Of a DNA stretch of 64,000 bases, positions 9,726-21,222 are shown one piece after another. The stretch comes from Lomentospora prolificans (Eukaryota; Ascomycota; Sordariomycetes; Microascales; Microascaceae). The position numbers and the translations under genes are program-made. Numbering within the stretch: position 1 is the first letter of the stretch; the number at the start of each line of letters is the position of its first letter. The stretch covers positions 186,001-250,000 of the forward strand of contig JARFXM010000002.1 in assembly GCA_029532625.1 (NCBI GenBank), read 5' to 3'. The notes below the pieces were generated by a model. The model had not been told where the DNA came from, searched no databases, and was given only the letters and a program-made list of their open reading frames with translations.

Positions 9726-10366
9726 ACTAATAAGAGCTAAGAGTCTTAGCTTTGTAGGAGCTATTTTCTAAAGGTATAGCTGGCTAGATAGAACTCCCTA
9801 GGCAAGGCCTATGTATATAGGGAGACACCTCAAGGAAGGCATGCGAAAGGGTGAATAGTACTCCACAATATTGAGAAAATAGCTTCAAGTGCTTATAGTC
9901 CATGCTCAGGCTTATTTAGAGAGTGTACACTAGAACCCGATTTCGGTCCAAGCTATTTTATAGGATCGGCGATTATATTTCTAACCATACTGCTAGGAAG
10001 CCTGGTTTCCCATGCCCGAACTGTAGTATGATTGGACAACTCCTCGCTTTTTTCGGGTTCGCTGGGTTGCCGCGCCTGACAAAACGAACAGCTCGACTCT
10101 TCTAAACCACAAGACCACAGCGCTCGAACAAAGAGACTAAGAAAATCGTAAACCAGCTTGCATGCCAAGGCTTTAATTTCGGTTGCTGCTCTGAGAAACC
10201 GAGATGGTGACGATGAATGCAGACCACAAGCATCCGGGTTCGCTCGAATTTACCTCGCCCCCTGGCATCTTTTGGCCTATATAAACAGTGTTTCTCGTGT
10301 GAGAAGCTACTTTGACCTAGCAGCTCATAGTTCCAAATTTGTCATTACTACCAGTACATAACGAAA
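9726..10366. other. AT-rich intergenic after NLR truncation
   Basis: Rich in ctag/agct strings, with a small dyad AGCTAAGA-G-TCTTAGCT at 9735-9751 exactly where NLR homology ends. It may be decayed mobile-element or RIP-affected DNA; no ORF. The right end is the promoter of the beta-lactamase-like gene. Confidence 0.45.
10278..10285 (+). promoter_or_regulatory. TATA box of beta-lactamase-like gene 1
   Basis: TATATAAA lies 82 bp upstream of the ATG at 10367, a usual distance for a filamentous-fungal core promoter. Confidence 0.6.
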
Positions 10367-12204
10367 ATGTCTGTGAAACCTTTGGTATTAGTCGCCTCTA
10401 TGGCAGTCTCCATCTACGGTCTTTGCCCGCCTACCGGCCCGGTCCTCCCCCTAGCACACATACCTGCGCAGTCTGGCCCTAGCGGCCTAACCTCGAAGCT
10501 TGACATACTAGCTGAAGACACCAATGCCCCTTGGAACATCTCGACAACGTCATTCTCACTGGAACTCACCTCTGGTGACGGCACCTTCTTTACTTATCAT
10601 CGCACAGCTCCTCTACGAGACGAAAGGGGAGCGGACGAAGTGACGAGCGATACAGTATACCGGGTAGCAAGCGTGACGAAGGCATTCAATGTCTTGACAC
10701 TACTTATCAACGCCCGCGCGGATCTGGACCGTCCTGTGACGGAATTTATCCCAGAGCTACACGGGTCCGCTACCTATGGGGAGATTACATTGAGAATGCT
10801 GGCCAGTTCTTTAAGCGCAGTACCGCGAGACGGTATGCATCCAAACCATCCACGACTCCGCATCGGTCTCTAAACTCCGCCGGGGACTGACATATACGGA
10901 CAGGCAAGGGCTTCGACATGTACGTAAGAAATGGAGCCGCGCTTCAGCAGTCGGGCTTTCCTATCCCCGCAAACGAAGATATTCCGATGTGTGACTCTGT
11001 CACAGGCGAGCTGTGTAGTCGAGAAGGTAGGTTGATTATGGCTCTCCTTTCCCTTTTCTGGTTCCAGGAGCAGGACTGACGCATTGAGGAAGAGTTCTTC
11101 GACACTCTCTTGCAAGACAGCCTAGCTTTGCTCCCAGGAGATAGGGCAGCCTACTCCAATCAAGCGTATATTCTTTTAGGCTTCGCCCTGGAGAACATTA
11201 CTGGGAAGCCCTTCGTGCAACTAGTCGAGGACAGCATTATGAAACCCTTAAATATGACATCGACAGGATTCGAGCCTCCCGATCTCTCTCGTGCGAGCAT
11301 TGCCGTGGGTGATGGTTCACTGTTCATGGGCTTTGACATCGGCAATTTCAAGGCGTACGTATGGAAAACTCAGGATTCTATTTATGAGCGAACACAAACA
11401 AAGCTAACATTCTTCGTTATGTTATGTAGAACTGCTGGGCTTTACTCTACACCAAGGGATCTCACCACCTTCGTCCAATCTATACTCAACTCAACCCTAA
11501 TGTCCCCTACTCATACACGACAGTGGCTGAAGCCCGTCGCTTTCACCGGTTCGCTCTCCACCGCGGTGGGGATGCCATGGGAGATCTTCCGATTGTCGAA
11601 TATCACACCAGATAACCGCACAATTGACATTTACACGAAACTAGGCTCCATCACCGGATATTCCGCCTATATTGTCATCATTCCCGACTATCATATCGGG
11701 GCTTCCATCATTGCAAGCGGTGATGATGCTGACGCCGCAACATGGGGATTGCTTGACCTCATCGCCACATTAGTGGTCCCGTGGGCGGATAGCCTTACAC
11801 GGGATCAAGCAAGGGATAAATATGTTGGCGAATATACCAACGGCAATGAATCATTGATCATCTCCATGGACCAAGGACCGGGCTTAAGGATTGAAAGTTG
11901 GACGAGCGGGAGCCACTCCATCCTCGAGGCGCTTGCTAAGGAGCGTAGCATTCCTCTCAAGAGTCTCTATGCATGGATTTATCCAGTTGGCGAAGGGAAC
12001 TGGTGGCAAATGGCCCTTGAACAAACCGATTCCGGTCAGCTAGACTCGTCCCTGCCCAGCTCTGGTTGTACGGCATGGACCTATGTAGATCAACTTCGGT
12101 ACGCTGGGAGACCAGTTGACAAATTCCAATTTCGAATCGAAGGAGGTAATGTCAAAGGAGTGGACAACCCTGGTCTACGGGCGAGTTACCAAAAGGTTGA
12201 CTAG
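10367..12204 (+). CDS. Secreted serine beta-lactamase-like hydrolase 1
   Basis: Four exons, 10367-10832, 10904-11026, 11093-11354 and 11430-12204, all phase-consistent, give 541 residues. Residues 1-19 are a signal peptide (SMAVSIYGLC). The class C beta-lactamase/penicillin-binding fold shows its nucleophile motif S-x-x-K as SVTK at residues 102-105 and the second motif Y-x-N as YSN shortly after the start of exon 3. Intron 3 is 75 bp with no stop, so a naive translation would wrongly retain it; it has GTACGT and TAG ends and a CTAAC branch point. Such fungal proteins are usually annotated 'beta-lactamase-related' and act as esterases, lactonases or amidases; some sit in polyketide clusters. 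Substrate unknown. It converges on the HET gene with 114 bp between stops, and has a paralogue at 40674. Confidence 0.85.
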
Positions 12205-12318
12205 AACTCTCCAAGACTCAACGCTGGGGCGCCTTTTTTGCGTCGGAGCGCAGATTGTATAGGAGGGAGACTGGAGGTTCATCAGGGAGCGCGAATGTAT
12301 TAGTCCCGAGACCAGATG

Positions 12319-13725
12319 TCATATAGCGAAGAAATCTCTAGTATCATCACCTCCATTCGGTATTCCCCTTTTCGGACTCATCCTCCGTCGTTGGGCTAGT
12401 GGCACGCTCCGTAGTTTCTCTGACGCAGAGTCGATTAGTTTGTACTGGCGGGCGTGAAGCCGGTAGAGCCTTGAAAATCTCATCTGATCAGTGTCCTTCG
12501 GGATACTTGTAGCAACCAACCTCCGGAATATGGGAATCAAGCTGGCCGTCTCTTGGTCCCATTGCGCCTCCAGCAGATCAGCTTGCACCAACTCTCGGAA
12601 GCCAGAGTTTTCCAAGACTTCCTGAACAGTAGCGGCCGCCTCTTCCTCCCCTATCCCGAAGGCATCTCGCGCATCACGCAGGAAAGTCATATAAGGGACA
12701 TGCGACCACGGACTCCTTGCGAAAGGACCCCGTTGCCAATACAGCTCTTGGATGCCTACTTTGAGTGCCTGCCGGTAGGCGTGCCGCACGTCTCGAGAGT
12801 AGTCAACTTCAACCGCAGCGGCGCTGCGCTTATGAATTATTCCCAGCAACCCGTAAAGCCTATCTCTGGGATCTGAGCATCCGAGATCACGAAATTTCGC
12901 CATGAGCTCGTACAGGTTGTCTGGAACTGTGGACTTGTAGACGTCACCAACCCAGGTGGGTTTCCACAACTCCGCAGTAATCTCGTCCATCGTTCCAACC
13001 ACTGCTTCCACGTCCTTGCGCCTTCGCAGGAATGGCCGCAATCTGTGGGTTAAGATGGTGTCGGCTGGGCTTCCGACACCACCTAATAGCGATATTGGGA
13101 AGCGGAACTGGCCACACCACACTGAAACCTTTTGAGCAAGCACGACCTCCTGGATGACCCAGATGCGGCTCCAGTATGGATGGTGCGAAATGCATCTGAA
13201 CCCTTCCCACTGCTCCTTTGTCCACTTTTTGTGCTCAAAGGACTTTGCTTGCTCCAGGGCTTCCATGGCCTTCGATCGATTCGCAGCTGGAATCCCAAGC
13301 CATGAGATGACCTCGTCGGCATTTCGGTAGATGCTAGTCATGTTCTGGACTTGGATCCGGCGGTCTTCGTTATCGAGCTGATTGATACAAATGGCATCAA
13401 TGAAAATGAGGCCATAAAGCCCCGTTTTTGCGGCGACGGACAGGAACGAGAATAGGTTTCGGCGCACGAAGAAGGGCCGGCCCCCGACTTTGATTTCACA
13501 GATATCATGGTCTGAGTCAGCAGTGCCCCAGGTGTAGGAGAGAGCTGTGTATCTGGTGGTGCACAGGTCCTCAAGGCTCACGGCCTCGAGAGAGTAGTTC
13601 AGCGTGAATGGGGTATTGACACACGCAGACATTCGGAGTAGGCGGACATTTTTCTTGGCGTCCATTGCGGGGTATTTGAACCCGCTCTGGCGGTTTAGGA
13701 TCTTGTCTCGCTCCATGTTCACCAT
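12319..13725 (-). CDS. HET-domain (heterokaryon incompatibility) protein
   Basis: Intact, intronless 468-residue protein. The HET domain occupies roughly residues 45-200, with its three signature blocks: YTALSYTWGT near residue 60, LIFIDAICINQLDNEDRRIQVQ near 105-127, and EVISWLGIP near 137-145, followed by SRIWVIQEVVLAQKVSVWCG. The C-terminal part (about 250-468) has the helical YELMAKFRDLGCSDPRDRLYG-type region common in HET proteins (RDRLYGLLGI). HET proteins trigger cell death on fusion of unlike individuals when activated by a partner. The remains of an NLR/PNP pair 3 kb away make a shared role in recognition plausible, but no direct link is visible. First ATG used; a second in-frame Met lies three codons on (MVNMERD). 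Confidence 0.9.
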   Translation of the reverse strand: MVNMERDKILNRQSGFKYPAMDAKKNVRLLRMSACVNTPFTLNYSLEAVSLEDLCTTRYTALSYTWGTADSDHDICEIKVGGRPFFVRRNLFSFLSVAAKTGLYGLIFIDAICINQLDNEDRRIQVQNMTSIYRNADEVISWLGIPAANRSKAMEALEQAKSFEHKKWTKEQWEGFRCISHHPYWSRIWVIQEVVLAQKVSVWCGQFRFPISLLGGVGSPADTILTHRLRPFLRRRKDVEAVVGTMDEITAELWKPTWVGDVYKSTVPDNLYELMAKFRDLGCSDPRDRLYGLLGIIHKRSAAAVEVDYSRDVRHAYRQALKVGIQELYWQRGPFARSPWSHVPYMTFLRDARDAFGIGEEEAAATVQEVLENSGFRELVQADLLEAQWDQETASLIPIFRRLVATSIPKDTDQMRFSRLYRLHARQYKLIDSASEKLRSVPLAQRRRMSPKRGIPNGGDDTRDFFAI

Positions 13726-14581
13726 TAGGACTCTAGCAGCATTATCGGATCGCTAGAAGATATCTGTGCTAAGGGAATCTGTGCAAGGGGGACTATGCGA
13801 GCGGGCAGGGAACAGGCAGCCGCGAAGAAGGTTATATTTACATCTGCTTCTGGTTGAAAAGGCGATGCACCGGGCCCTCTACCTCCGTTTGCGGCCATTA
13901 CGTGAACGAGGCGAAGCTCTGTGGCCATGATTGGGACAGCACCAATGTCACGAGTAGCTGACGAACACCAATAGAAACCATGGCCGGCGGAGCCGTAGCA
14001 GAGGCAAGAAGGGAGGCGTGAGAGAGTGTTTCCGAGCGCTGCAACGGAGGATAAGTTCGATTTACGAAGTAACTTTGTTTATTGAATGCCATCCCTATGA
14101 TTATCAGCATTGAAGAACATTTGGGTTCTTATCAGATGGGAATGCTGGGCGTCTCCTGCGCTTGCGCATATCCATCAAATGATGTTAGAGCCATATGACT
14201 AGTAATAAGATGGCAAAATAGTGAGGTAGCGTTATCCTCTATTTTGCCCTTACTAATAGTGGTCATCTGACAAATGATGAGCTTCCAGCAACAATAAGAA
14301 ATAACATTAGTGTCTTGGCAAAAGTCTGAGAAAATTATGTTAGAAATGTCTGTCACTGCGCCGGTCTGATTGGCTGGATCCGTGCCAAGTCTTCGCGGCC
14401 ACTGGTCTCCTTTGTGCTCTCATATTCGCTGTGCTTCTCGTCCTTTCAAGATATAAGTTCTAGTTCGGAGAACAAATCTGAGAAACGCATCCTTCTACCC
14501 ATTAGATTTTCTTACGAAATTTTTGGAATTTATTCTAGAATAAAACGCCAGCAGACCTAGAAGCTGGCACTTCCAAGGACA
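13726..14581. other. Divergent promoter region, HET / ACR3
   Basis: About 850 bp separate the HET start from the ACR3 start. No ORF with recognisable content. The last 150 bp before the ACR3 ATG are AT-rich (tctagaataaa). Confidence 0.5.
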
Positions 14582-15897
14582 ATGAGCAACCCACTCCAAG
14601 AGCATGGAAACAAGCCAATCAGTACAGACCGCAACGATGCCGAGAAGCAAGACTGCACTCCAGCCTTTCGGACCCGGGATGAGCCTCTGATAAAGGGTCT
14701 CGGTTGGCTTGATCGCCTACTAGCTCTGTGGATACTTCTTGCAATGGTCATCGGTATCCTTCTGGGAAACTTCGTCCCATCGACAGGGCCCGCCTTGCAA
14801 AAGGGGAAGTTTGCGGACGTGTCTGTCCCTATCGGTAGGTGCATCTCCCACGCTCCCAGTTAATTGGCAAGTTTTGCTTATGATTTTATAGCTGTGGGGC
14901 TGTTGGTGATGATGTATCCGATTCTATGCAAGGTGCGGTACGAGACGCTCCACAAGCTCCTCTCCCATAGAGCCATTTGGAAGCAAATTCTGTTTAGCGT
15001 CGTTCTCAACTGGATAGTCGCTCCGTTTTTGATGGTGCGTGCGCAGACGCCGTTTTAAATTCATGCAATCTTTACTGACTGCCTGTTTCCGAAGCTCGGC
15101 CTCGCGTGGGCGTTCCTTCCGGACAAGAGCGAACTGCGTGTCGGCCTCATCCTTGTGGGCCTTGGTCGTTGTATCGCAATGGTGAGTCGTCCCAGGTTCC
15201 CTCTTCGACCAGTTTGTAATTCTGATGAGCCCGTGTGTAGGTCCTAATCTGGAATGGTCTTGCCGCCGGAGACAATGAATACTGCGCCATCCTAGTCGCC
15301 ATAAACTCCATTCTCCAAATGGTTCTCTTCGCCCCCCTGGCTGTCTTCTTCATCCGCGTCATCAGCCATGAAGAAGGACATCTAGACGTTTCATACGAGG
15401 TTGTCGCCAGAAGCGTCGGCATATTCCTAGGGATCCCCCTGGGCGCCGCCATCATCACCAGGTTTGCACTGCGCGCCATCGCAGGCCCGGCCTGGTACGA
15501 ACGAGTATTCCTTCGCTTCGCAGCTCCTTGGTCGCTCATCGGTCTGCTCTACACGATTATCGTTCTCTTCGCCTCGCAAGGCCGACAAGTCGTCCACCAA
15601 ATCGTCTCGGTCGTGCGTGTGGCTGCTCCATTGGTCGTCTACTTCGTCGTCATTTTCTTCGTCACGCTTTACGTTGCCAAGAGAATCGGCTTCAGCTACC
15701 CCTTGTGCGTGACGCAGAGTTTCACGGCGGCGAGTAACAACTTTGAACTTGCGATTGCCGTGGCGGTCGCCACATACGGCCCAGAGAGTGACCAGGCGTT
15801 GGCGTCGACTGTAGGTCCGCTGATCGAAGTCCCTGTTTTGCTAGGCTTAGTGTATGTTGTGCGGCTCTTCCGTAAGAGGTGGGCATGGAAGGAGTAA
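14582..15897 (+). CDS. ACR3: ACR3-family arsenite efflux transporter
   Basis: Four exons, 14582-14834, 14892-15034, 15095-15181 and 15241-15897, give 379 residues, the usual size of fungal ACR3. About ten membrane segments of the bile acid:sodium symporter fold are visible. The diagnostic ACR3 blocks are GLGRCIAMVLIWN, which holds the conserved functional cysteine, in exons 3-4, and NNFELAIAVAVATYG...GPLIEVPVLLGLVYV near the C-terminus. The protein exports arsenite (and sometimes antimonite) across the plasma membrane or into vacuoles, driven by the proton gradient. No arsenate reductase or ArsH-like gene lies next to it here, so it stands alone. The N-terminal 45 residues are hydrophilic and precede the first helix (LLALWILLAMVIGILLG). 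Splice junctions are all in phase. Confidence 0.93.
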
Positions 15898-17661
15898 CCG
15901 GTGGCGTTCTGCTGGTTACCAATTACGAATGACTATCAATATGGTTTACTTTTGAGTAAACCAGGGGGTCGAGTGATCGTGGTGGGATGGGCCATGCGTA
16001 TTTCGGCCTTGATCCCCATTCGAGCAGAAAAATGGAGAAAGGTCGAGTCGAGGGAATTGCATAACTAGATAAATCATTATGAAATATATGTCTTTCGAAG
16101 GTTATTTATATACAACGAAGTAACGATGAAGTGACGGAGACAGGGGACCTCAGGTGGCAGGGTGGCGTGGTCTTCCCGAGGGATCCTATCCAGCTAGTAT
16201 AAGACAAAGTAGGGCCAGGCCAGCGCCGCAGAACTGCGAATGGGGAGCAAACCCGTATCAAATGTGGATCTTGGGGCGACTCAAATGCGACCGGATTGGG
16301 AGGTCGGGTTTGCAAAGGAACAAATGGAACAGAATCACGGCCAGGAGGAGGCGGGGATGGAATACACCGAATGTATATCAGAAGACAAAGATTAGGAGTT
16401 TGACCGCGTTGAAATTAACATCGATCAAGTAATAATTGCCGCAAACCTCCAGTTACGGAGCGCGGTCCGCTCACCAACTCGACAAGATACAAAAAACGAG
16501 TGCGAGTGGTAGGAATTGGTCCAATCCAGCGTCCTGCCTGGCTAGGGTAGGGCAGCCAAGCATATCGCCAACGCAGCACCAGCCTAAAGTGCTGGCTGCG
16601 TGACAGGGGCGAGCCATAGGCCCTGGATCGCGCAAGGAGCCGGCTCTCTTCGACCTTCAAATCTAAAATAGATTCTCTTCCGCCGCCATGGAAGAGATGA
16701 TAAATGACTTCGCTTCTCGGGGGACCGGAGGGATGGGAAGGACGCTTTGACGATGTAGGCAGGTCCTAGGGTAAGTGAGGATGAGGGAAGCGAGTCGTCA
16801 AGTCACACTAGTCGTCTCCGAAAGACACATCGTCAGCCGGGATCGGGAATATGTGTGGAGCCAGGCACGGGGACAAGTGAACCAAACTCCCGTCTCCCAC
16901 TTGCCGGAACAGCCCGCTGGCTAGGGGCCCGTTAAGCATGGCGTCAAAGATGGCATGTTACTTTATATATTCTATAAATTCTGAGTGTTTCCTCGTCGGC
17001 ATACTTGTCGACTGTGATTGTATGCGATGGGAGTGATGACTGGCAGGACACGTCGATCTGTTATAAAATCGTCGAGCATTCCAGAATAATATCCTCAGCA
17101 AGTTTTAATACGGGAAATAATATATTTCCCACCTCCCCCTTTGGCCAACTTTTGGTAAAACGCAGTCAAATCCAGACCCAATGCTTGGAATAGGAATGGT
17201 ATACAGGTACCCCCACATTTAATGTTTCCGGTTGAATACAACCGATGCTGTGAGATGGCTTCGTGAACTTGTGGAGCCTCTCAGACCGCGGCCTATATCC
17301 CCTCGCCTAGTACCCGTCCTCCATGAGATGGTCCAGGGCGAAGTACTCGATGAAGTATCCATGGCTGCTGGCAACACCAGTTGGTGTGACTACGGGAATA
17401 CGCTCATGATTGAAGTGGAATCACCATCTGAGGGATAGATTCACGGTCCAAGATTGTATTGCTTCGACAGGCCATTTCGGTATTTAGGGCAGTGTTAAGC
17501 AGATGTTTCCAACATCAATGGATCATCATTATTGCGACATGTTCAGTCGAGCAACGCGCTTTGTTGCTCTCTAATATTTCTTCCATGCATAAAATACCCT
17601 ATCCCATTACCGGCTCTACCAAAGCTGACTCGGCCCACGAAGCCGGCTTGGCCCAAGTACT
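15898..17661. other. Intergenic, no gene seen
   Basis: About 1.76 kb between convergent genes. Short frames only, none with recognisable motifs or spliceable continuation. Confidence 0.5.
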
Positions 17662-18835
17662 CTAAGCCGCACCGGGCCCCCTCGCGCCGACAAACACTAC
17701 CAAGACCGCTGCATATGCTGCTGTTCCAACAATTACCTGGAGTTTCTTGCCCAGGAAAACGGCAAGAGTGATGCCAAAGACAAGTACAAAAAGTGAAGGA
17801 GTAAGTAAAGTCACCAGGCGTGACTGATTCAGGACCATGATTATCATGGGGACTATCAGGAAGGATCCGCCGACGAAAGCCACGGCTATCCTCTTGATAA
17901 GTCTGTTGAGATCGCTCCTCCTTGGCAAGCCGTGTCGCGCAAGGCCGATCGTTTTCCCGAGATGGGTAATTCGGGTCGGCTCAGGGCAGGCTTCAACGTC
18001 GTCTCGAAATTTTCGATATATTCCCGCCGGATCGTCGCGCGGGCCCAACGCATCTCTCAGGGAATTGATCAGCTTCCTGCCCGTCGAGACTTTGCTGTTG
18101 ACGAGGAAAGGGTCGTTGCGGCCGAGTGTCCCGGATGCCTGCACGTATTCCCAGTCTTTGAGCGCATGTACTACACGAACTGTTAGCAAGAGAGCACACG
18201 ATAAACGATAGAGACAGTCTACCATAATTACGTAAATCTTCGGATGCGTCCGCGAGTTTGAAACGCTCGTCATAACAAAAACGAACGGTTTGTTCCGACA
18301 ACTTTAGCTGCAACTCGTGTAGACGTACGCGATACAGCGTCGAGAGATCCAGAATAATGGATCCGTTACGGTCCCGGACAGCCATAGGGCAATACTGATC
18401 CCTGATCTCGTCCGGTATGCTGAGGCCAGCGACGGTAGCAGCTGTCTTGGCATCGTCGCACTGTGGCTCGAACGACGTGGTTGTGTTGGGAGACTCTCGA
18501 GGCCGGACTCTGTTTTGCCAAGACGCAATCACCTCGTTTCGTCTATCCTCGCGCACGCTCGTATCCGTGGATCGATAGCTATAATCCGAATCTCCAGTCT
18601 CCTTTGTACTTGTTGTATCTGTCGTGGTAATATATGCGCTCCGAGATGTTTCCGACGCCAACGATCCCGAACCCGAGGCTCCAGTACTTGTGAGTGTCGG
18701 TGGCTTCAACTTGGTGATTTTGTCGCGCCTCTCCAACGAGGAGTCTGAGGGGTGAGAGTCCGACTCTTCCTCAGAACTTGTTGTCTTTTCCGAAGTCAAT
18801 CGCCCGGGCTTGAGGTCGCGGTCGGAATGGGGCAT
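17662..18835 (-). CDS. DUF6594-type membrane protein
   Basis: Two exons, 18835-18223 and 18170-17662, joined across a 52-bp intron (phase-consistent), give 373 residues. The first ~130 residues are Ser/Thr/Glu-rich and disordered. Then a helical region (LYRVRLHELQLKLSEQTVRF, DLRNYVHALKDWEYVQ) leads to a juxtamembrane HGLPRRSDLNRLIKRIA segment and three closely spaced C-terminal membrane helices (FLIVPMIIMVL, SLFVLVFGITLAVFLG, VGTAAYAAVLVVFVGA). This arrangement, including the 'VPM' start of the first helix, matches the fungus-specific DUF6594 family. Molecular function is unknown. A role at a cellular membrane is the only safe inference. The short C-terminal tail is GARGPGAA. Confidence 0.8.
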
Positions 18836-19643
18836 ACTGTGCGTTAGCGCAAGCGCAAGCTCGCGGGTCGGGCTTCGAAACTGGCGAAAGCATGCAGCAG
18901 CCCAAAGTTTAACAATATTCGAAGAATTAACCTAGTTATAGAGAATAGAAGGGAAAGAAAAGTAAGGAGATTCATGCTCCCACAAGATGGTTTTCGGCAG
19001 TTCAAGCTATCATAAAGCAGCCGTTTGGTGAAGCCCATGCATTGCGGCCCGACTCTCGTGTACGTGTCACGATCCTCTCGTGAGATCGCTGGCCCGGACA
19101 ACACTATTAGGGAGGATCAATGGCAGTCGGGCCAACTTATAGGTATTTCTTACTGCCCCATCGTAAACTTTTGATTAGTTGGGTTTGGATGCACAGCAAT
19201 CTGGCGCGCTAGGATTGAAACGATCAGCATCGTCGGCCCGGGCCACTTTGGGTGACTGCTCTATCTCCACATTCAGAGGACACGATTTTAGTTATTTCTA
19301 GATAGAACGGCCAATACCCCAATATCCTCGGACCCGAGGCCGATCTGGAGTAATTAGGGCTTGACTAGTAAAGACCCATCTGGACCCTAGTCACTCGGAA
19401 TCTCCAGTTCTCATGTGACTCTGCACAATTTATATCGTTAGCGTCTCAAGTATGTGCAGCGGTGTGTAACATCACGATGGGAAGTTCAAGGAGCATGTCT
19501 AGGTGGTATCTCGAGATTCCAATGCAGTACTGAGGTATAATTAAACGCTAGAAATCACGGATTCATCCCCCCCCCCAAACCCATCGATATTACATTCATG
19601 AACCCGTATATGTAATGCCCATAAGTTACTCCGACCGGCATCT
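18836..19643. other. Intergenic, no gene seen
   Basis: About 800 bp. Contains a short C-run near 19568-19577; no recognisable ORF. Confidence 0.5.
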
Positions 19644-21222
19644 CTAGACCGACGAAGCCTCACTCGTCGCCCTCGCCGACGACAAGTCCCTCATCTGCAC
19701 GAGCGCAGACTCGTCGCTATATTGCACCTCAAAAGTCTTCTTATACAAGATGCCGTCACCATTATTCGACCGCAGCGCGGGCGGGCCGCTAGCCGTGGCC
19801 ACCACACGGCTATTGTTGCCTTTTCCCGAATTGCTGGGCTGGTTTTGGTATCCGGCGCCGTATTGTGTGCGGACGGTGGTTTCGCGGAAGACGGCGAAGG
19901 CGCGCGCGAGGGCGATTCGGAGGGTAGGCATGCAGGCGCAGATGATGCCGACGTTGATCTCGATGACTGACCAGAGGGTCACGGAGTAGTTGTCCCACGT
20001 CGGGTTGTGGGAGTTGGCAAAGCTTACGAGGGACCGAAGACGGAGGATACTGACCACTGTGACGCTAATATGGGGAGAAACCGTTAGGACAACGAGATGC
20101 AAAACAACACGAGCGAATGGTGCTATTAGCAACTTACAAAGTTCCGACAAAGAACATCAAGGCGACACCGATTTTCCTCTTCCAGTGCAGTTTGATCTTG
20201 GGCAGTCTGCTAAGCGGGATGGCCAACATCCAGATGTCAAGGAAGATGCTGATGATAGCATTGGCCCAAGCGAGCGCGTTAACGTTTACGCATTTTCCCG
20301 TGCCCTCACCGTCCCACTTCGTCCAGAAGAAGCTAATGGGCTCGCACTGGAAGATTGCAGCAATGGTAAACGACACCCCAACCAAAATGTTGAAGGTCAT
20401 TGTCGCCCACAAAATCTTGCGCGTGCCCGGCGTAGGGAAGATGCGCAGGTAGAAGAACAGGATCGACATCTTGAGGATGGTGACGTGGACAAAGTACAGG
20501 ACCTCCATGATGTAGAAGTACATACCGAACTTGGTGACAGTATCGTACGGTAAAGCCCAAACATCCTGTCCAAGACCGTTGGCCGCCGTACCGTGGATGG
20601 AGATGGCGGTGCTGGGGGCGCCGACAACGACAGCGATGAAGATCCACCAGTCATCCATGGTCAAACCCATCTGGGCTACCCATTGCTTGAAGACGATGCG
20701 TGCGGCGACGATAACTCCGGTGATGATGCCGAGGACGGCGGTAACGGTTTTCAATTCACTAGACTTGTTGCGGATAGGTGCACCGCACCCGGTCTGCGTG
20801 ACATTCTTCGTGACTAGAGTGGAGATTCGTTATTAGCTTATCTTGGATGAGGTGCGCAAGTAATTATTAAGTTGTGATGCGTACAGAGAGATTCTTTCAC
20901 CGTGCACGAACTGAGGACACAAGTCTCAATATTCCCTTGCAGTTCCTTATTAGTGCATAGACAGGTTGTGTTGGTGAGGGTACAAGGCGAGGCTGTAATG
21001 ATTGTCTCGAGGCAAGTGACCTGCAAGGCAAGAAAGGGTTTAGCATCAGTAGTGACCACGGGGCAGGGCCCGCATGCATGTAACGTCAAGAGCACAGCAT
21101 GATGGGAAACATACCGCACAACTGGGAAGAAGGGAGAGGGAATCCGTGAGGCTCGCTCCGAGGGCCGTGGGGAGGCAGCTCAGCAACAGGGCTGCCGAGG
21201 CGAGGAGGGACTGGAATCTCAT
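19644..21222 (-). CDS. PTH11-like GPCR with extracellular CFEM domain
   Basis: Four exons, 21222-21115, 21020-20885, 20813-20138 and 20064-19644, give 446 residues. A signal peptide (residues 1-23, LPTALGA) is followed by a CFEM domain with eight cysteines in order (LPSC, VTC, SPC, TTC, LC, ETC, SSC, TGC). A seven-helix fungal 'rhodopsin' domain follows, beginning TVTAVLGIITGVIVAARI, with the family blocks MDDWWIFIAVV, GLGQDVWAL, KMSILFFYLRIFP and WSVIEINVGIICACMPTLR. The C-terminal tail (~100 residues) is cytoplasmic and ends in a Ser/Ala-rich stretch. The layout is that of Magnaporthe Pth11, a receptor for surface and host cues upstream of cAMP signalling. Ligand unknown. Junctions at all three introns restore known family strings (e.g. 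GTFVTVVSILRL). Confidence 0.92.

Noticed and set aside
19990..20553. 187-codon plus-strand frame
   Set aside because: Antisense to the CFEM/PTH11 receptor; no recognisable motif.
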